This document shows, in pieces, positions 53,353 to 63,123 of a stretch of 64,000 bases of DNA. Positions within the stretch are counted from its first letter, which is position 1; each line of letters starts with the position of its first letter. The notes under the pieces are model-generated. The model did not search any database. It was not told the DNA's origin and worked only from the letters and a program-made list of their open reading frames with translations. Source of the DNA: an uncultured Eubacteriales bacterium (GTDB taxonomy: Bacteria > Bacillota > Clostridia > Oscillospirales > Acutalibacteraceae); the NCBI GenBank assembly GCA_934630515.1, contig CAKTVV010000004.1, positions 121,640-185,639 of the forward strand. The letters are read 5' to 3'. The position numbers and the translations under genes were made by a program.

Positions 53353-54742
53353 AAATTTCCGCATTCTGCGTCTTCGTGCCGGCGGTCACGGTCACTGAAT
53401 ACTCCCGGGTGACATGGTTTTTCTTCGACACCTGCATGGTGTAGGTGCCGGGAGTGATGCCGGAGAGGGTGTAGGCGGCGGAGGTTCCCTGGACGGTGGT
53501 GCTGTACGCCGCCGCAGAGGAGCCGCTCCGGAACAGCTGCACCGTCACCGGGTCGGTGGCGGAATTATAGCTCCTCACCGTGCCGGTGAGCGTCCCATGG
53601 GAGCCGTCCGTCCCCCGGAGCGTATAAATAAACTCTCTGCCGAGCGTGACATAGCTGCATTGGATGCTTCCGGTGTAGCCCAGCGCTTGTACCAACGCAC
53701 GGACATTCGCCTCGGCTACAAGCGCTGCGGCAAACGCCTTGCGATCGCCGGTGCAATACAGTCTCGCCGTGCCGCCTCCGGCGCGCAGCCGATCGGCAAC
53801 CGCCTCCACCGCAAACACCGGCAGTCTGCCGCCGTTCACCACGAAATAATCGGCAGCCTCGCTGGTGCATGCGGGCAGGGCGTAAGCGGGCTCATCGATC
53901 GTGTGATCCTCCCGGATCGCCGCCGTGGATTTATTGAAATACGCATAAAAGATATTCTCTCCCTGATCGTCCCATGTGACATCCACGTGGTAATATTTGC
54001 CGTCGATGCGCACCGCATTCCATGCGTGCCCCTCGGATTTGCCGGTGGAGGGGTTTACGCTGGAGCCGGTGATGAGGAAGGACTGGATCCCGGCCCGGCG
54101 CAGCACCACCTGAAATGCCTTGGCATAGCCCTCACAGACCGCCTTGCCCTGCACCAGAGCGCCATAGGCGCTGTGGGCATGAGTATTGGAGCCGTCATAG
54201 ACGACCTTTTCCGCCACCCGGTCATGCAGCCGCTTTTCCCGGTCGTATTCACTCATAGAGCCGGAGATGCCGCGCACCATCTCCGATACCGCTGCGTCAA
54301 AGGCGGCTTTGGCCGTCTCCAGCGAGGCACCGGACAGGCTATAGTCCGGATAGACCTCGGTCACGCTGCCGGTGTCGTAATTATAGTTGTAGCGATAGCC
54401 GTTCCGTATCCAGAAATGCTCGGGATAATCCCGCCGGTATGCGTCAAATACGGTCTTCAATTCCTTCCCGGGGATCGGGTAATCCTCGTTATACACGGGG
54501 ATGGTCGCCGCGCCGCGCTCCACGCCCTCCACGATCCGGTCATAGACATACAGCAGCGCCGTGCTATTCGGACAATGCGACAGGGCGCTCCTGCCGTAAT
54601 AGTCCGGCGCAGCACCAACCGCCGCCGCCGGGGAATGCCCCGCCGCGGCACCCGCGCCCACCGGCAAAGCGCCCAGCAGCCACACCGCCGCCAGCACAAG
54701 GCTCAGCAGCCGCACAGACAGATGTATTTTTCGTTGCTTCAT
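53153..54742 (-). CDS. Secreted transglutaminase-like protein with dockerin
   Basis: 529 residues from ATG 54742. Signal peptide about 1-34. The transglutaminase-like core has a complete Cys-His-Asp triad: C203 in AVCEGYAKAF, H239 in GHAWNAV and D254 in YHVDVTW. Next comes a beta-sandwich of CarboxypepD_reg/CnaB type (about 390-465, with YTMQVSKKNHVTREYSV) and a dockerin with DVNGDGRVNAMD and DVNRDSRVNAMD loops. The family acts as peptidase, cyclase or cross-linker; which one applies cannot be read here. The dockerin nearly matches those at 55006 and 59970, so it likely binds the same cohesin (58215 protein). Confidence 0.87.
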   Translation of the reverse strand: MKQRKIHLSVRLLSLVLAAVWLLGALPVGAGAAAGHSPAAAVGAAPDYYGRSALSHCPNSTALLYVYDRIVEGVERGAATIPVYNEDYPIPGKELKTVFDAYRRDYPEHFWIRNGYRYNYNYDTGSVTEVYPDYSLSGASLETAKAAFDAAVSEMVRGISGSMSEYDREKRLHDRVAEKVVYDGSNTHAHSAYGALVQGKAVCEGYAKAFQVVLRRAGIQSFLITGSSVNPSTGKSEGHAWNAVRIDGKYYHVDVTWDDQGENIFYAYFNKSTAAIREDHTIDEPAYALPACTSEAADYFVVNGGRLPVFAVEAVADRLRAGGGTARLYCTGDRKAFAAALVAEANVRALVQALGYTGSIQCSYVTLGREFIYTLRGTDGSHGTLTGTVRSYNSATDPVTVQLFRSGSSAAAYSTTVQGTSAAYTLSGITPGTYTMQVSKKNHVTREYSVTVTAGTKTQNAEIWLLGDVNGDGRVNAMDCTRLLMHVNRSMLLTDAYALKCADVNRDSRVNAMDCTRLLTHVNKTQPLW

Positions 54743-55005
54743 AGAAACAGCCTCCATCGATATTCACGGCTCGTCGACATTCCGATGTCCGACGAGGCGA
54801 CAGCGTCGCCGCCGCAACGATATGCCTTCCGAAAGCCGGTCATCCTCCGATCGCCGGCTTTCGGAAAGGGGCTCACAGGGAGCCCTTTTCAAAGCAGCGC
54901 TTTCGGTTCCCCGACCGGGGCCGCCATCCGACTTTATGCCGGACGGCAGCCCCGGCACCCGCTCCACCTACACTATGCCGCACAGGGAGCCGGATATTCC
55001 TTCGT
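54743..55005. other. Intergenic spacer with strong hairpins
   Basis: 263 bases between two dockerin genes with three inverted repeats: CCTTCCGAAAGCCGG/CCGGCTTTCGG (54825-54869), GGCTC/GAGCC (about 54870-54885) and GGGGCCGCCATCCG/CGGACGGCAGCCCC (54917-54953). No good T-run on the minus strand. It may attenuate or process the transcript. Confidence 0.55.
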
Positions 55006-55205
55006 TTACCACAGCGGCTGGGTCTTGTTCACATGCGTGAACAGGCGCGTGCAGTCCATGGCATTTACGCGGCCGTCTCCGTTCACATTGGCGCACTTCA
55101 GCGCGTAGGCGTCGGTTAGCGGCTGCGTCTTATTCACATGCATAAGCAGACGCGTGCAGTCCATGGCATTCACACGGCCGTCGCCGTTGACATCCCCCAG
55201 CAGAT
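55006..55205 (-). repeat. Dockerin-coding repeat, copy 2
   Basis: About 200 bases, nearly identical to 59970-60169 (both encode KTQPLTDAYALKCANVNGD). The similarity at silent positions points to recent duplication or gene conversion. Confidence 0.85.
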
Positions 55206-58017
55206 GGATCTGTGCATTCTGCGTCTTCGTGCCGGTGGTCACGCTCACCGTATACTCCCGGGTGACATGATTTTTCTTCGACACCTTCATGGTGTAGGTG
55301 CCGGAAGCAATGCCGGAAATGGTGTAGGAGGCGGAATTTCCCCTGACGGTGGTGCTGTATGCCGCCGCAGAGGAGCCGCTCTTGAACAGCTGCACCGTCA
55401 CCGGGTCGGTGGTGGAATTAAAGCTCTTCACCGTGCCGCTGAGCGTTCCGTTGGCGCTGGGGTCAACCAGCTTATAGGATTCATACACGTGCCAGATATG
55501 CCCGTCTGTAAAGTCCATATTATCCATCCATGCGTTTACGTACTTTCCGTTCACCTTGAAAGCTCTATTATTTTTCGGGTATACATGACCCAATTCTTCG
55601 CCGCCCTCAAATCCGATACGAAGATCGAGAAAATACGATTTTCCGATCTCAAATTTGTCATATGTCCTCATCGGTTCTTGATCGGGTCCCAGCCATTGCA
55701 TCGACAGCACCTTCATATTATTCGGCAGGCTTGTCGGTTTATCATAGCCGACAAAGGCAGCGGGGCGGTCTCCCAGCTTAGGCTCCTTTATAAGGATATT
55801 GGTCCCGTATTCCTTCATCTCGCTGGTTGCCTCCATCGAGTACTTGGTCCGGTATTTCCGAAGTATATCTGAGTAGCTGTACCAATCGCCCTTATAGACC
55901 GTGCTGTATGTCAACGGATCGTGCTCTGTTCCGCTGCCGTAGCCCGCGGGCCGAATCACCTTTACCGAAGCGTTCTCGGGGAGATAATAGCCAAAACCGG
56001 GCTCAACATCGAAGTAGATATAATACAAACTTCGGTCGTCGATATACCCTGCCTCCACGCCGTATTTGCCAAAGCCGGAATCGTATACCACCATATCTTT
56101 GAAGGTATACTTTTTCGGCTCATTCGATACGAGCTCCGTAAAAACGGAGTTGGCACCGTAGCGGAAATTCTTGAGCGTGCCGCGCACATCGGTCAGCCTT
56201 CGCTTTGCCACAAGGCTGACGCTTAGGACTGCGACAGATCCTGGGATAGATTCGAATTTGACAAGTCTTTTTTCTGTAACCTTTGTATTCTCCACATTCA
56301 GCCTAATTCCTTGGGATGACAACACAGACGACTCGCTGAATTCGTATCCGTGCCGTGGATATAGATAGAATTCCATAGTATACGCATCATATAGGGAATC
56401 ATATTTCCACTTGGAGGGGATACCCTGCCATGACGGATTGTGATAGCAATTTTTCAATGTCTCCGGATGCATGGAAATCTTGTGGGTGGCACTGGTCGCT
56501 TCGGTAAATTCGCCGTTCGCCTGCTGAAGCTTTACGTTATATATGTAGCGAGTACCGCCGACCTTATTGTTCATCTGCACATCAAAGTAGATACGCTCAT
56601 AATAAAGGGTTCCCGCATATGTGAGTTCATAATCCTTCAGCAAATGCGTAAACCTGAAAGTATCGTCGTCCGGATCGGTCGCCGACTTGCAGACCCAGTA
56701 GAACTCTATACTGTGTTTTCCGATGCGGTCCACATAAAAATCATGCAAATAGGCGGCTTCATAGCCCACTTGCACACCCGGATTAGACAGGCGTCCGAAG
56801 AAATAGAAATTGATCCTTCCTGCGTCCTTCAGCTTTTGCATCCACTGGGGCATATACAGGATCTCCGCAGACATCTCATAGCCCAGACCCGCCTCCAGAT
56901 CCCTTATGACAGTGCCGCCCTTCACCTCCTTGAGGTTGAGGCTGTAGCGTATCCGCGGGTTATCGTTGCCGTGATTCAGGGTCAGAATATAGCGGCCTGC
57001 GCTGTTGGTGTTTCCGGATATATTCCATTCGCTGCCGATCTTGCCGATGCTCCTGTAATGCTTAAACATCTTCACCGGGTCGGATTCGCCGTTGGTGCCG
57101 AAAAATTTCAATCCGTCGGCTCCCCGCTTCGCGTAGACGTTCAGCTCCTCTGCGTTGAGGATCTTGAAGTTATTCATATGGCAACCCCACGGGGCGGCGA
57201 TAAAATTGGGGTTTGCGACATCAAGGTTAACCTCCTTGGTGGTGTCGATGGTGAATGTGATCGTCTGGATCAGGGTAACCACACCTCTGTAGCTGTTGCC
57301 GCAGGAAATTTCCAGCTCGGTATCCTCCAGAACCGATGTGTTTTTCGCCACGATGGCATAGTCGGGGCTGGTTTTCTTGGGGGATTTCTGCGTGAGGATA
57401 CGGAGCTTTCCGTTTCCGAGCAGCTCAAAGGCGCCGCAGCCGTTCAGGCTTCCCTCCGACTGCGCCAGATCGATGACCGCGCCGGTCACCCCGTTTTGGG
57501 GACAGTAGGCGGTCTTGTTCTTATACCGGGTGCTGTGGCGGAAGGTGACAATGGCGCCGTCGGTCAGCATCAGCTTCAGATCGACGCCGGGAGCATACAG
57601 GGCGGACAGCTCCAGATGGTCGAACAGAACCAGCGTCAGAGACCGACCCTCAAGCCCCGAAAGATCCAGAAAATCATTCTCGTTGCGCGACCAATACATA
57701 AGAATGCCGTTATCGTAGGACACAACCCGCTGAAGATTTGTAGTGCTGCTATAGTATTCGAGTAAATGCTTGTTATTCCTGCACCTCGCCAGGTCTAAAG
57801 AGACCGAACGTTGGTCCACCTTGCCGTTTTTATAGAAAAAATAGACGTACCCGTAGGTTATCTCCGTTCCCTCGACCAAATTGGTCAGCTTGGGATAGGC
57901 CTCTGCGGAGACTTTCCGGGCCGGCAGCAGCGGCGTCAGCGGCAGCATACCAACCAGCAGGACAGCTGCCAGCAGCAGGCTCCACAGGCGGCGTTTCATT
58001 CGTTTGCGTGTTTTCAT
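55006..58017 (-). CDS. Secreted adhesin-like protein with dockerin
   Basis: 1003 residues; AAGGAGG 7 bases before ATG 58017. Signal peptide about 1-38. The first 300 residues show short repeating strands typical of beta-helix or carbohydrate-binding domains (GVTGAVIDLAQSEGSLNGCGAFELLGNGKLRIL). The middle has several Ig-like or repeat beta domains. A CarboxypepD_reg/CnaB-like domain (about 865-940) and a dockerin (DVNGDGRVNAMD, NVNGDGRVNAMD) form the C-terminus. No catalytic motif recognised. The C-terminal architecture is the same as in the two other dockerin proteins of the run, and the gene follows the cohesin gene. Confidence 0.84.
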   Translation of the reverse strand: MKTRKRMKRRLWSLLLAAVLLVGMLPLTPLLPARKVSAEAYPKLTNLVEGTEITYGYVYFFYKNGKVDQRSVSLDLARCRNNKHLLEYYSSTTNLQRVVSYDNGILMYWSRNENDFLDLSGLEGRSLTLVLFDHLELSALYAPGVDLKLMLTDGAIVTFRHSTRYKNKTAYCPQNGVTGAVIDLAQSEGSLNGCGAFELLGNGKLRILTQKSPKKTSPDYAIVAKNTSVLEDTELEISCGNSYRGVVTLIQTITFTIDTTKEVNLDVANPNFIAAPWGCHMNNFKILNAEELNVYAKRGADGLKFFGTNGESDPVKMFKHYRSIGKIGSEWNISGNTNSAGRYILTLNHGNDNPRIRYSLNLKEVKGGTVIRDLEAGLGYEMSAEILYMPQWMQKLKDAGRINFYFFGRLSNPGVQVGYEAAYLHDFYVDRIGKHSIEFYWVCKSATDPDDDTFRFTHLLKDYELTYAGTLYYERIYFDVQMNNKVGGTRYIYNVKLQQANGEFTEATSATHKISMHPETLKNCYHNPSWQGIPSKWKYDSLYDAYTMEFYLYPRHGYEFSESSVLSSQGIRLNVENTKVTEKRLVKFESIPGSVAVLSVSLVAKRRLTDVRGTLKNFRYGANSVFTELVSNEPKKYTFKDMVVYDSGFGKYGVEAGYIDDRSLYYIYFDVEPGFGYYLPENASVKVIRPAGYGSGTEHDPLTYSTVYKGDWYSYSDILRKYRTKYSMEATSEMKEYGTNILIKEPKLGDRPAAFVGYDKPTSLPNNMKVLSMQWLGPDQEPMRTYDKFEIGKSYFLDLRIGFEGGEELGHVYPKNNRAFKVNGKYVNAWMDNMDFTDGHIWHVYESYKLVDPSANGTLSGTVKSFNSTTDPVTVQLFKSGSSAAAYSTTVRGNSASYTISGIASGTYTMKVSKKNHVTREYTVSVTTGTKTQNAQIHLLGDVNGDGRVNAMDCTRLLMHVNKTQPLTDAYALKCANVNGDGRVNAMDCTRLFTHVNKTQPLW

Positions 58018-58140
58018 CTCATTTCCTCCTTATCCATCAAAAACAGTGTGTCGGCAGTCGGGACGGGTTCTGCGGCTTTCCGTGACGAGCGAGCCTATTT
58101 ACCTTTCCCAAAGGAACCAATCGCTTGATTCCCTCGGGAA

Positions 58141-58190
58141 AAGCAAAAGGGCGGAGGCGGATGGCTTCCGCCCCGCCCTTTGCTTATCTC
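58141..58190 (-). terminator. Terminator after the cohesin gene
   Basis: AAGCAAAAGGGCGG pairs with CCGCCCTTTGCTT around an inner GGCGGA/TCCGCC hairpin. On the minus strand the stem runs into TTTTGCTTTT about 30-70 bases past the stop of the cohesin gene. It is probably partial, since the dockerin gene at 58017 follows without an obvious promoter. Confidence 0.65.
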
Positions 58191-58214
58191 TTCAGGGTTG
58201 GCTATGGTCGCTTA

Positions 58215-59798
58215 TCAGCTGTTGGTCTTCTTCATGCGGACGATCAGGATCGTCGTCGCCACAGCCGCACCGGACACAAACAACAGCGCAAGCCACAGAC
58301 CGAGCATGCTGCTGTCACCGGTCTTGGGAACCTCGGGCTGCTGCGGTGTCGGAGGATCCAGCGGCTTCTTCGCGTTGTAGCTGTTGGTGAACACCAGCTC
58401 CTCGATCACATCGGGGGCGGGTTCGCTTACGCTCGGATCGCCCGGAATCTCCTCGGCATTGAAGAAACGCCAGCCGGACAGCCCGTCGTTTTCGAACTTA
58501 GGCACGACATAGTAAACCTTCTCATCGTAGGTCCAGCCGGCAGCATCGCCCTTGACCTGACGGAAGCGGAAGCCCTCGGACAGATTCCCCAGCATCGTCT
58601 CGGGAATGTCGAAGATGAACTTGCCGTCATAGGTCTTTTCCCCTTCGGTCATGATGCTGTCCTGCACCAGCGTAAAGTTGGTGGGAGCGCCGAAGCTCTC
58701 GGCGATGAACTTGAAGGTCTCCTTGCCGGGATCCATCTCGCCGGTCTTCTTCACAGTAAGCTTATAGGGCAGCTCGATGCGGACGGTCTTTACCACATCG
58801 ACCGTGCACTCGGCGGTGTGGTCACCCGCCTTAGCGGTGATGGTCGCCGTTCCGATGCCCACCGCAGTGACCTTACCGGTGCTGTCTACCTTGGCAACAT
58901 CCGTATTGCCGGAACTCCACTGCACCGTATCGGTCGTGTCCGCCGGCTCCGGCTTGGCGGTCAGCTGCTCCGAGCCGCCGACGATGAGAGCCAGCGCCGT
59001 CTTATCGAGGGTGATGCCGGTCGCCGGCTTCGGCGCCGCGGTCACCGTGACCGTGCAGGTGGCCGTCTTGCTGCCCGCCTTGGCGGTGATGATGGCCGTT
59101 CCGGGGGCTTCTGCAGTTACCTTACCGGTGTTGTCGACCTTGGCAATCGTCGCTTTGTCGGAGCTCCACTGTACCGTATCGCTCGTGTCCGCCGGCTCCA
59201 CCGTGGCATTCAGCTGCTCCGAGCCGCCGACGGTGAGAGACAGCGTCGTCTTATTGAGGGAAATGCCGGTCGCCGGCTTCGGTGCGGCGGCGATGGTGAC
59301 CGCAGAGTTGTTGGGATCATAGTTGATGGTGTAGTATTTGTCGCTCGAATCGGCAAAGAAGAAGTTTTCTTCACCATCAATAACCGTAACGACAGGTTTC
59401 TTCCCGGCTGCCACGCCCTCCTTCACCTTGCAGGTAATGGTTGCCAGCAGCGTATCCTCGGTACTGGTATACTCTCCGGCACCGTAAAGAACAAACATCT
59501 TACTGGCGGGTGTGTACTCCGCTGAAGTTGCCCCCAGTTTAGCCTTCAGCCCGTCCGGGCTACTGCCGCCGGTGTACTCCAGCTCATCCGGGATCACCAG
59601 TTCAAATTGTGCGGTTCTCAGTTTTTCAACCGGGCCCACAAATACCTGATAGGTGATGGTGTCGCCGGGTTGCGCGGTGGTTTTGTCCGGTTTGATTGTA
59701 AATGTGACCGACGTCTCAGCAAATACGGGTACTGCAGATACCAGCATTGCTACAACCATAACGAGACAAAGGAATAGGGTTGTAATTCGCTTGTTCAT
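58215..59798 (-). CDS. Sortase-anchored cohesin protein (mini-scaffoldin)
   Basis: 527 residues from ATG 59798 (AAGGAG 7 bases upstream; an in-frame TTG at 59804 is less likely). Signal peptide 1-27. A cohesin-like domain (about 30-172: KPDKTTAQPGDTITYQVFV, TAQFELVIPDELEYTGG, DTLLATITCKV) is followed by two bacterial Ig-like group 2 domains (174-253 and 255-336, each with WSS..ATIAKVD..GKVTA), a pilin-type isopeptide domain of the Spy0128/FctA kind (about 340-475), and a VPKTG sorting signal (490-494) with a membrane helix and RMKK. It would be covalently wall-linked with the cohesin held outward on a stalk. Its neighbours on both sides carry dockerins, so it is their likely receptor. Confidence 0.86.
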   Translation of the reverse strand: MNKRITTLFLCLVMVVAMLVSAVPVFAETSVTFTIKPDKTTAQPGDTITYQVFVGPVEKLRTAQFELVIPDELEYTGGSSPDGLKAKLGATSAEYTPASKMFVLYGAGEYTSTEDTLLATITCKVKEGVAAGKKPVVTVIDGEENFFFADSSDKYYTINYDPNNSAVTIAAAPKPATGISLNKTTLSLTVGGSEQLNATVEPADTSDTVQWSSDKATIAKVDNTGKVTAEAPGTAIITAKAGSKTATCTVTVTAAPKPATGITLDKTALALIVGGSEQLTAKPEPADTTDTVQWSSGNTDVAKVDSTGKVTAVGIGTATITAKAGDHTAECTVDVVKTVRIELPYKLTVKKTGEMDPGKETFKFIAESFGAPTNFTLVQDSIMTEGEKTYDGKFIFDIPETMLGNLSEGFRFRQVKGDAAGWTYDEKVYYVVPKFENDGLSGWRFFNAEEIPGDPSVSEPAPDVIEELVFTNSYNAKKPLDPPTPQQPEVPKTGDSSMLGLWLALLFVSGAAVATTILIVRMKKTNS

Positions 59799-59969
59799 GA
59801 CCAAGCTCCTTTTCTTTATTTGCGGGGCAGTTGATACGCACCCTGCCGCAGCCTCGCTTAGTTGCAGTCGGGGTGGGGAGATTTCTCTCCGATTTATTTC
59901 TTAAACCGCGTGCCTCCCTCATAAGGTGTATGAAGCAGGCGCGCCGGTATTAAGCCTTGAAAAGAACGG

Positions 59970-60169
59970 TTACCACAGCGGCTGGGTCTTGTTCACATGC
60001 GTGAACAGGCGCGTGCAGTCCATGGCATTTACGCGGCTGTCTCCGTTCACATTGGCGCACTTCAGCGCGTAGGCGTCGGTTAGCGGCTGCGTCTTATTCA
60101 CATGCATAAGCAGGCGCGTGCAGTCCATGGCATTCACACGGCCGTCTCCGTTCACATCTCCCAGCAGCC
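59970..60169 (-). repeat. Dockerin-coding repeat, copy 3
   Basis: About 200 bases, nearly identical to copy 2 at 55006-55205 and closely similar to copy 1 at 53153-53352. Confidence 0.85.
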
Positions 60170-63092
60170 AAATCTCTGCGTTCTGCGTCACCGCTTCCGC
60201 ACCCACTGTGATCGTGTATTCCCGGGTGACATGATTATTCTTCGACACCTTCACGGTGTAGGTGCCGGCGGCAACCGAGGGAATGTCGTAGACTGCGGTA
60301 TATTTTCCGCCGTTCTTTTCCCCGGCGGGCACCGTCGTGGTGTATTGGGGATCCGTACTGCCTTCGACAAACAGGGCGACGGTCACATCGCTGCCGTCAA
60401 GAAAGCTCTCCACCTGACCGTGTACACCCGAAGCAACGGGAACGGAGTATCCTACGGTAAGAGTTGTTCTGTCCCCGTCCTGCGCGCTTATATACGCTTT
60501 TGCCCCGTTCACATAAGCATCCAGCTCCTCGTCGTCAGCTATGTAATAGCCCTCTTCGCACTGTAAAATCACGTTTACGTGATATCTTCTGCCTGCGATA
60601 AAGGTCATATCAGCCTGAATCCGCTCCCCCGTAGCGGAAGCATACCATGTATAGTTTACAACCGAAACGCCGCCCGGCAGTCCCGCAACCAGATTATTGT
60701 TATATATCGGTCTTTCGCCCGCCCACGGAAGTGGCACGCCCAAAGACAGATAGTCATAATGAATCACATCCGGTTCCGGTACCAAATCTATTACATATGC
60801 CTGGGCGGATGCATCATACGGCACTTCAAGATAATTTTCTGCAATGTTGGGATCACTGTACATCCGCAGCTTGACATTCGTGTTGTGATAATAGTGAAAT
60901 GTGATATCGTACTGCTCCGGACCGTTGCTGAAGGTTTTCCCCTGTTTGCCCGTGCCCACCAGCTTAATCCGATAGGTGTACGCAGGATCGATCGTATCGG
61001 CCGGGCTCGTGCTGTAGACGGTGCCGTTTTTGATTCGCTGAATTCCCTTTATCTCAAAATCAAAGTGACTGTCTTTCGGTCGGATGCTCACTCCCCCGAC
61101 CATGCTTCCCGCCCGCAGCCCGGTGACGGTGCCCCATGCGCTTTGAATCAGCTCGGAGGGATGGGAGGCCAGGGACACCCCCATGGACCTTTCATCATTG
61201 GCGACACGAACATCTATACTGTCACATTCCCGGTTGAGACCCCGGATCTTGATCTTTGGCGGGTTTTTCTTATCGAATTTATACCCCTCATAGCCGTCCT
61301 TGAGATACACACGGATGAAGCGATAATACTGGTCCCCCAATATCGCGGGAACGCTGCCGTTTCCGTTCAGGTCCCAAATATCCTCGTGCTCCCAGTAGCC
61401 CGTCCTATCCTCGACGGTATAGAGGGCACTCCCATCCACCGTGATGGCGCCGCTGGTAAAATCCCCCTGCACCAGGGGCTGGCTGATATTCACATAGACG
61501 GTGTCGATGGTCTGGGTATGATCCACCCACTGCACCACCTTTGCGCCCTTGTAGCCGGTCGAAACCTGCTTCTTTACCCCGTTGGTTTCCAGCATGAGGT
61601 CATATTGCAGCTCCATGGTGGTCAGTGCATCCACATCGGATTCACCAATATAGTAAGTCACCGAAAACGGCTGGTTCCCCGACGCGGGAACACTGGGAAA
61701 ATGCACCATGCCCTCTCCCGTATGGTGGTCACTAACGAACATCCGAATATATCCGGTGGAATATTCGTTGGAATAGCTGTACCCGAGCACGCGCAGCATG
61801 GGGGAAATCGGATACATCACGAAACTCACCTGATGCTCCTGCTCTGCGGTGGTATCCACCTGGGGTGCGCTGAAGCCTCGCTCGCCGTATTCCATCGGCT
61901 CGCCGTCCAGCAGAACCTCCTTCACGCCGTAGGCGTTGGAGATCACCTTGGCTATGCCGCCCTGCACGCCGAACGACGTACCCTGGAAAATCATGATCGG
62001 CCCGCCGTTTTTAACCCACTGGCGCATATTGCCCCGCACATACCAGTTTCCGTCGTGCACATCGGTAAAGACTGCGCCGTTTTCACTGATAAGGTGCGGT
62101 ATTAGATCATCCATCATACTCAGTGCATCATCGAAAGTCGCGCCCGGAATATCGTTATAAAGTAACCGGTAATCCCAGTTTCTGTCATAAAAACTTTGCA
62201 TCTTCCCGCTTATCACCAGACGGCACGGGTCCAGCTTATCGGTGGTGCGCATGAAATACGCATCGTTGATCTGCATGGTCAGATGGTCAAGATGGCTGGC
62301 ATACACATCCCCAACCAATATCTGGGCGATGGATTGCCGGAAAAAGCCGCCGTTGACCACCAGCTCATACTTTCCCCGATTCTCCGGCGTGGGGGTGCTG
62401 TGCAGAACCACCCGGTCGAAGGTGCCGTCGTTGATGGTGACGCTGCCGCCTGCTTCTCCCCGAATGGCTTGCAGGCGGCGGGAAAGATACCGCTCCTCCT
62501 TCTCGCCCCCGGAACTGGTCACCTGCGTCAGCACCTCGCCGCCGTTAAAGATCGCCGTACCGGAGACACTGATGGCGCACTTCGTATACTGATCATCTTT
62601 AGAGGGACACAGCATCTTGACCGTGCCGCTCTCCATCACCAGCGTACCTTTACTCACATTGATAAACTCATAGTAGAATTCCTGATTGAACTCGCCGATC
62701 AGGGCGCCGCCCCCCACGCTGTCGCGGATAGTCAGGCGGGCATCCTTGTCGCAGATATTGATCAGATACCCCTGCGCAACCTCCGAATAGTATTTCGCAT
62801 ACGCATGGACGGTGTGTCCGTTCAGATCCAGCACCTTGTCCATGGCCATCGACATGAAGATGATGTTGTTCTGATGCAGACCGGTGTATCCGTTCAGGTC
62901 TTCTGTTTCGATGTCCGCAATAACCTTTACCACCGAGCAATTCGTTGTATAATCCAGAGCCCTTTTCAGCTCTTCCCATGTGGAGACCTCTACCGTGCCA
63001 TTCGCTGCGCTGACCGGCGCTGCCGAGAAGGGTACCATTAAAAGAAGCATCATCACAGCCAACAGAAAACTAAGCCCTTTTCGTTTGTTCAC
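59970..63092 (-). CDS. Secreted beta-helix/adhesin-like protein with dockerin
   Basis: 1040 residues. Signal peptide about 1-29 (ends PVSAA). N-terminal 300 residues resemble a right-handed beta-helix (VSTWEELKRAL, VLDLNGHTVHAYA, ARLTIRDSVGGGALIG, SVTINDGTFDRVV). Beta-rich domains with repeated Tyr-rich strands follow, then a CnaB-like domain (HGQVESFLDGSDVTVALFVEG, NHVTREYTITV) and a dockerin (DVNGDGRVNAMD, NVNGDSRVNAMD). No catalytic residues recognised; it may bind host or plant glycans. It is the second gene of the run, directly upstream of the cohesin gene and 32 bases past the receiver-like gene. Confidence 0.84.
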   Translation of the reverse strand: MNKRKGLSFLLAVMMLLLMVPFSAAPVSAANGTVEVSTWEELKRALDYTTNCSVVKVIADIETEDLNGYTGLHQNNIIFMSMAMDKVLDLNGHTVHAYAKYYSEVAQGYLINICDKDARLTIRDSVGGGALIGEFNQEFYYEFINVSKGTLVMESGTVKMLCPSKDDQYTKCAISVSGTAIFNGGEVLTQVTSSGGEKEERYLSRRLQAIRGEAGGSVTINDGTFDRVVLHSTPTPENRGKYELVVNGGFFRQSIAQILVGDVYASHLDHLTMQINDAYFMRTTDKLDPCRLVISGKMQSFYDRNWDYRLLYNDIPGATFDDALSMMDDLIPHLISENGAVFTDVHDGNWYVRGNMRQWVKNGGPIMIFQGTSFGVQGGIAKVISNAYGVKEVLLDGEPMEYGERGFSAPQVDTTAEQEHQVSFVMYPISPMLRVLGYSYSNEYSTGYIRMFVSDHHTGEGMVHFPSVPASGNQPFSVTYYIGESDVDALTTMELQYDLMLETNGVKKQVSTGYKGAKVVQWVDHTQTIDTVYVNISQPLVQGDFTSGAITVDGSALYTVEDRTGYWEHEDIWDLNGNGSVPAILGDQYYRFIRVYLKDGYEGYKFDKKNPPKIKIRGLNRECDSIDVRVANDERSMGVSLASHPSELIQSAWGTVTGLRAGSMVGGVSIRPKDSHFDFEIKGIQRIKNGTVYSTSPADTIDPAYTYRIKLVGTGKQGKTFSNGPEQYDITFHYYHNTNVKLRMYSDPNIAENYLEVPYDASAQAYVIDLVPEPDVIHYDYLSLGVPLPWAGERPIYNNNLVAGLPGGVSVVNYTWYASATGERIQADMTFIAGRRYHVNVILQCEEGYYIADDEELDAYVNGAKAYISAQDGDRTTLTVGYSVPVASGVHGQVESFLDGSDVTVALFVEGSTDPQYTTTVPAGEKNGGKYTAVYDIPSVAAGTYTVKVSKNNHVTREYTITVGAEAVTQNAEIWLLGDVNGDGRVNAMDCTRLLMHVNKTQPLTDAYALKCANVNGDSRVNAMDCTRLFTHVNKTQPLW

Positions 63093-63123
63093 TGTATTTC
63101 ACCCCCTCTTTCTTCGTGACTGA

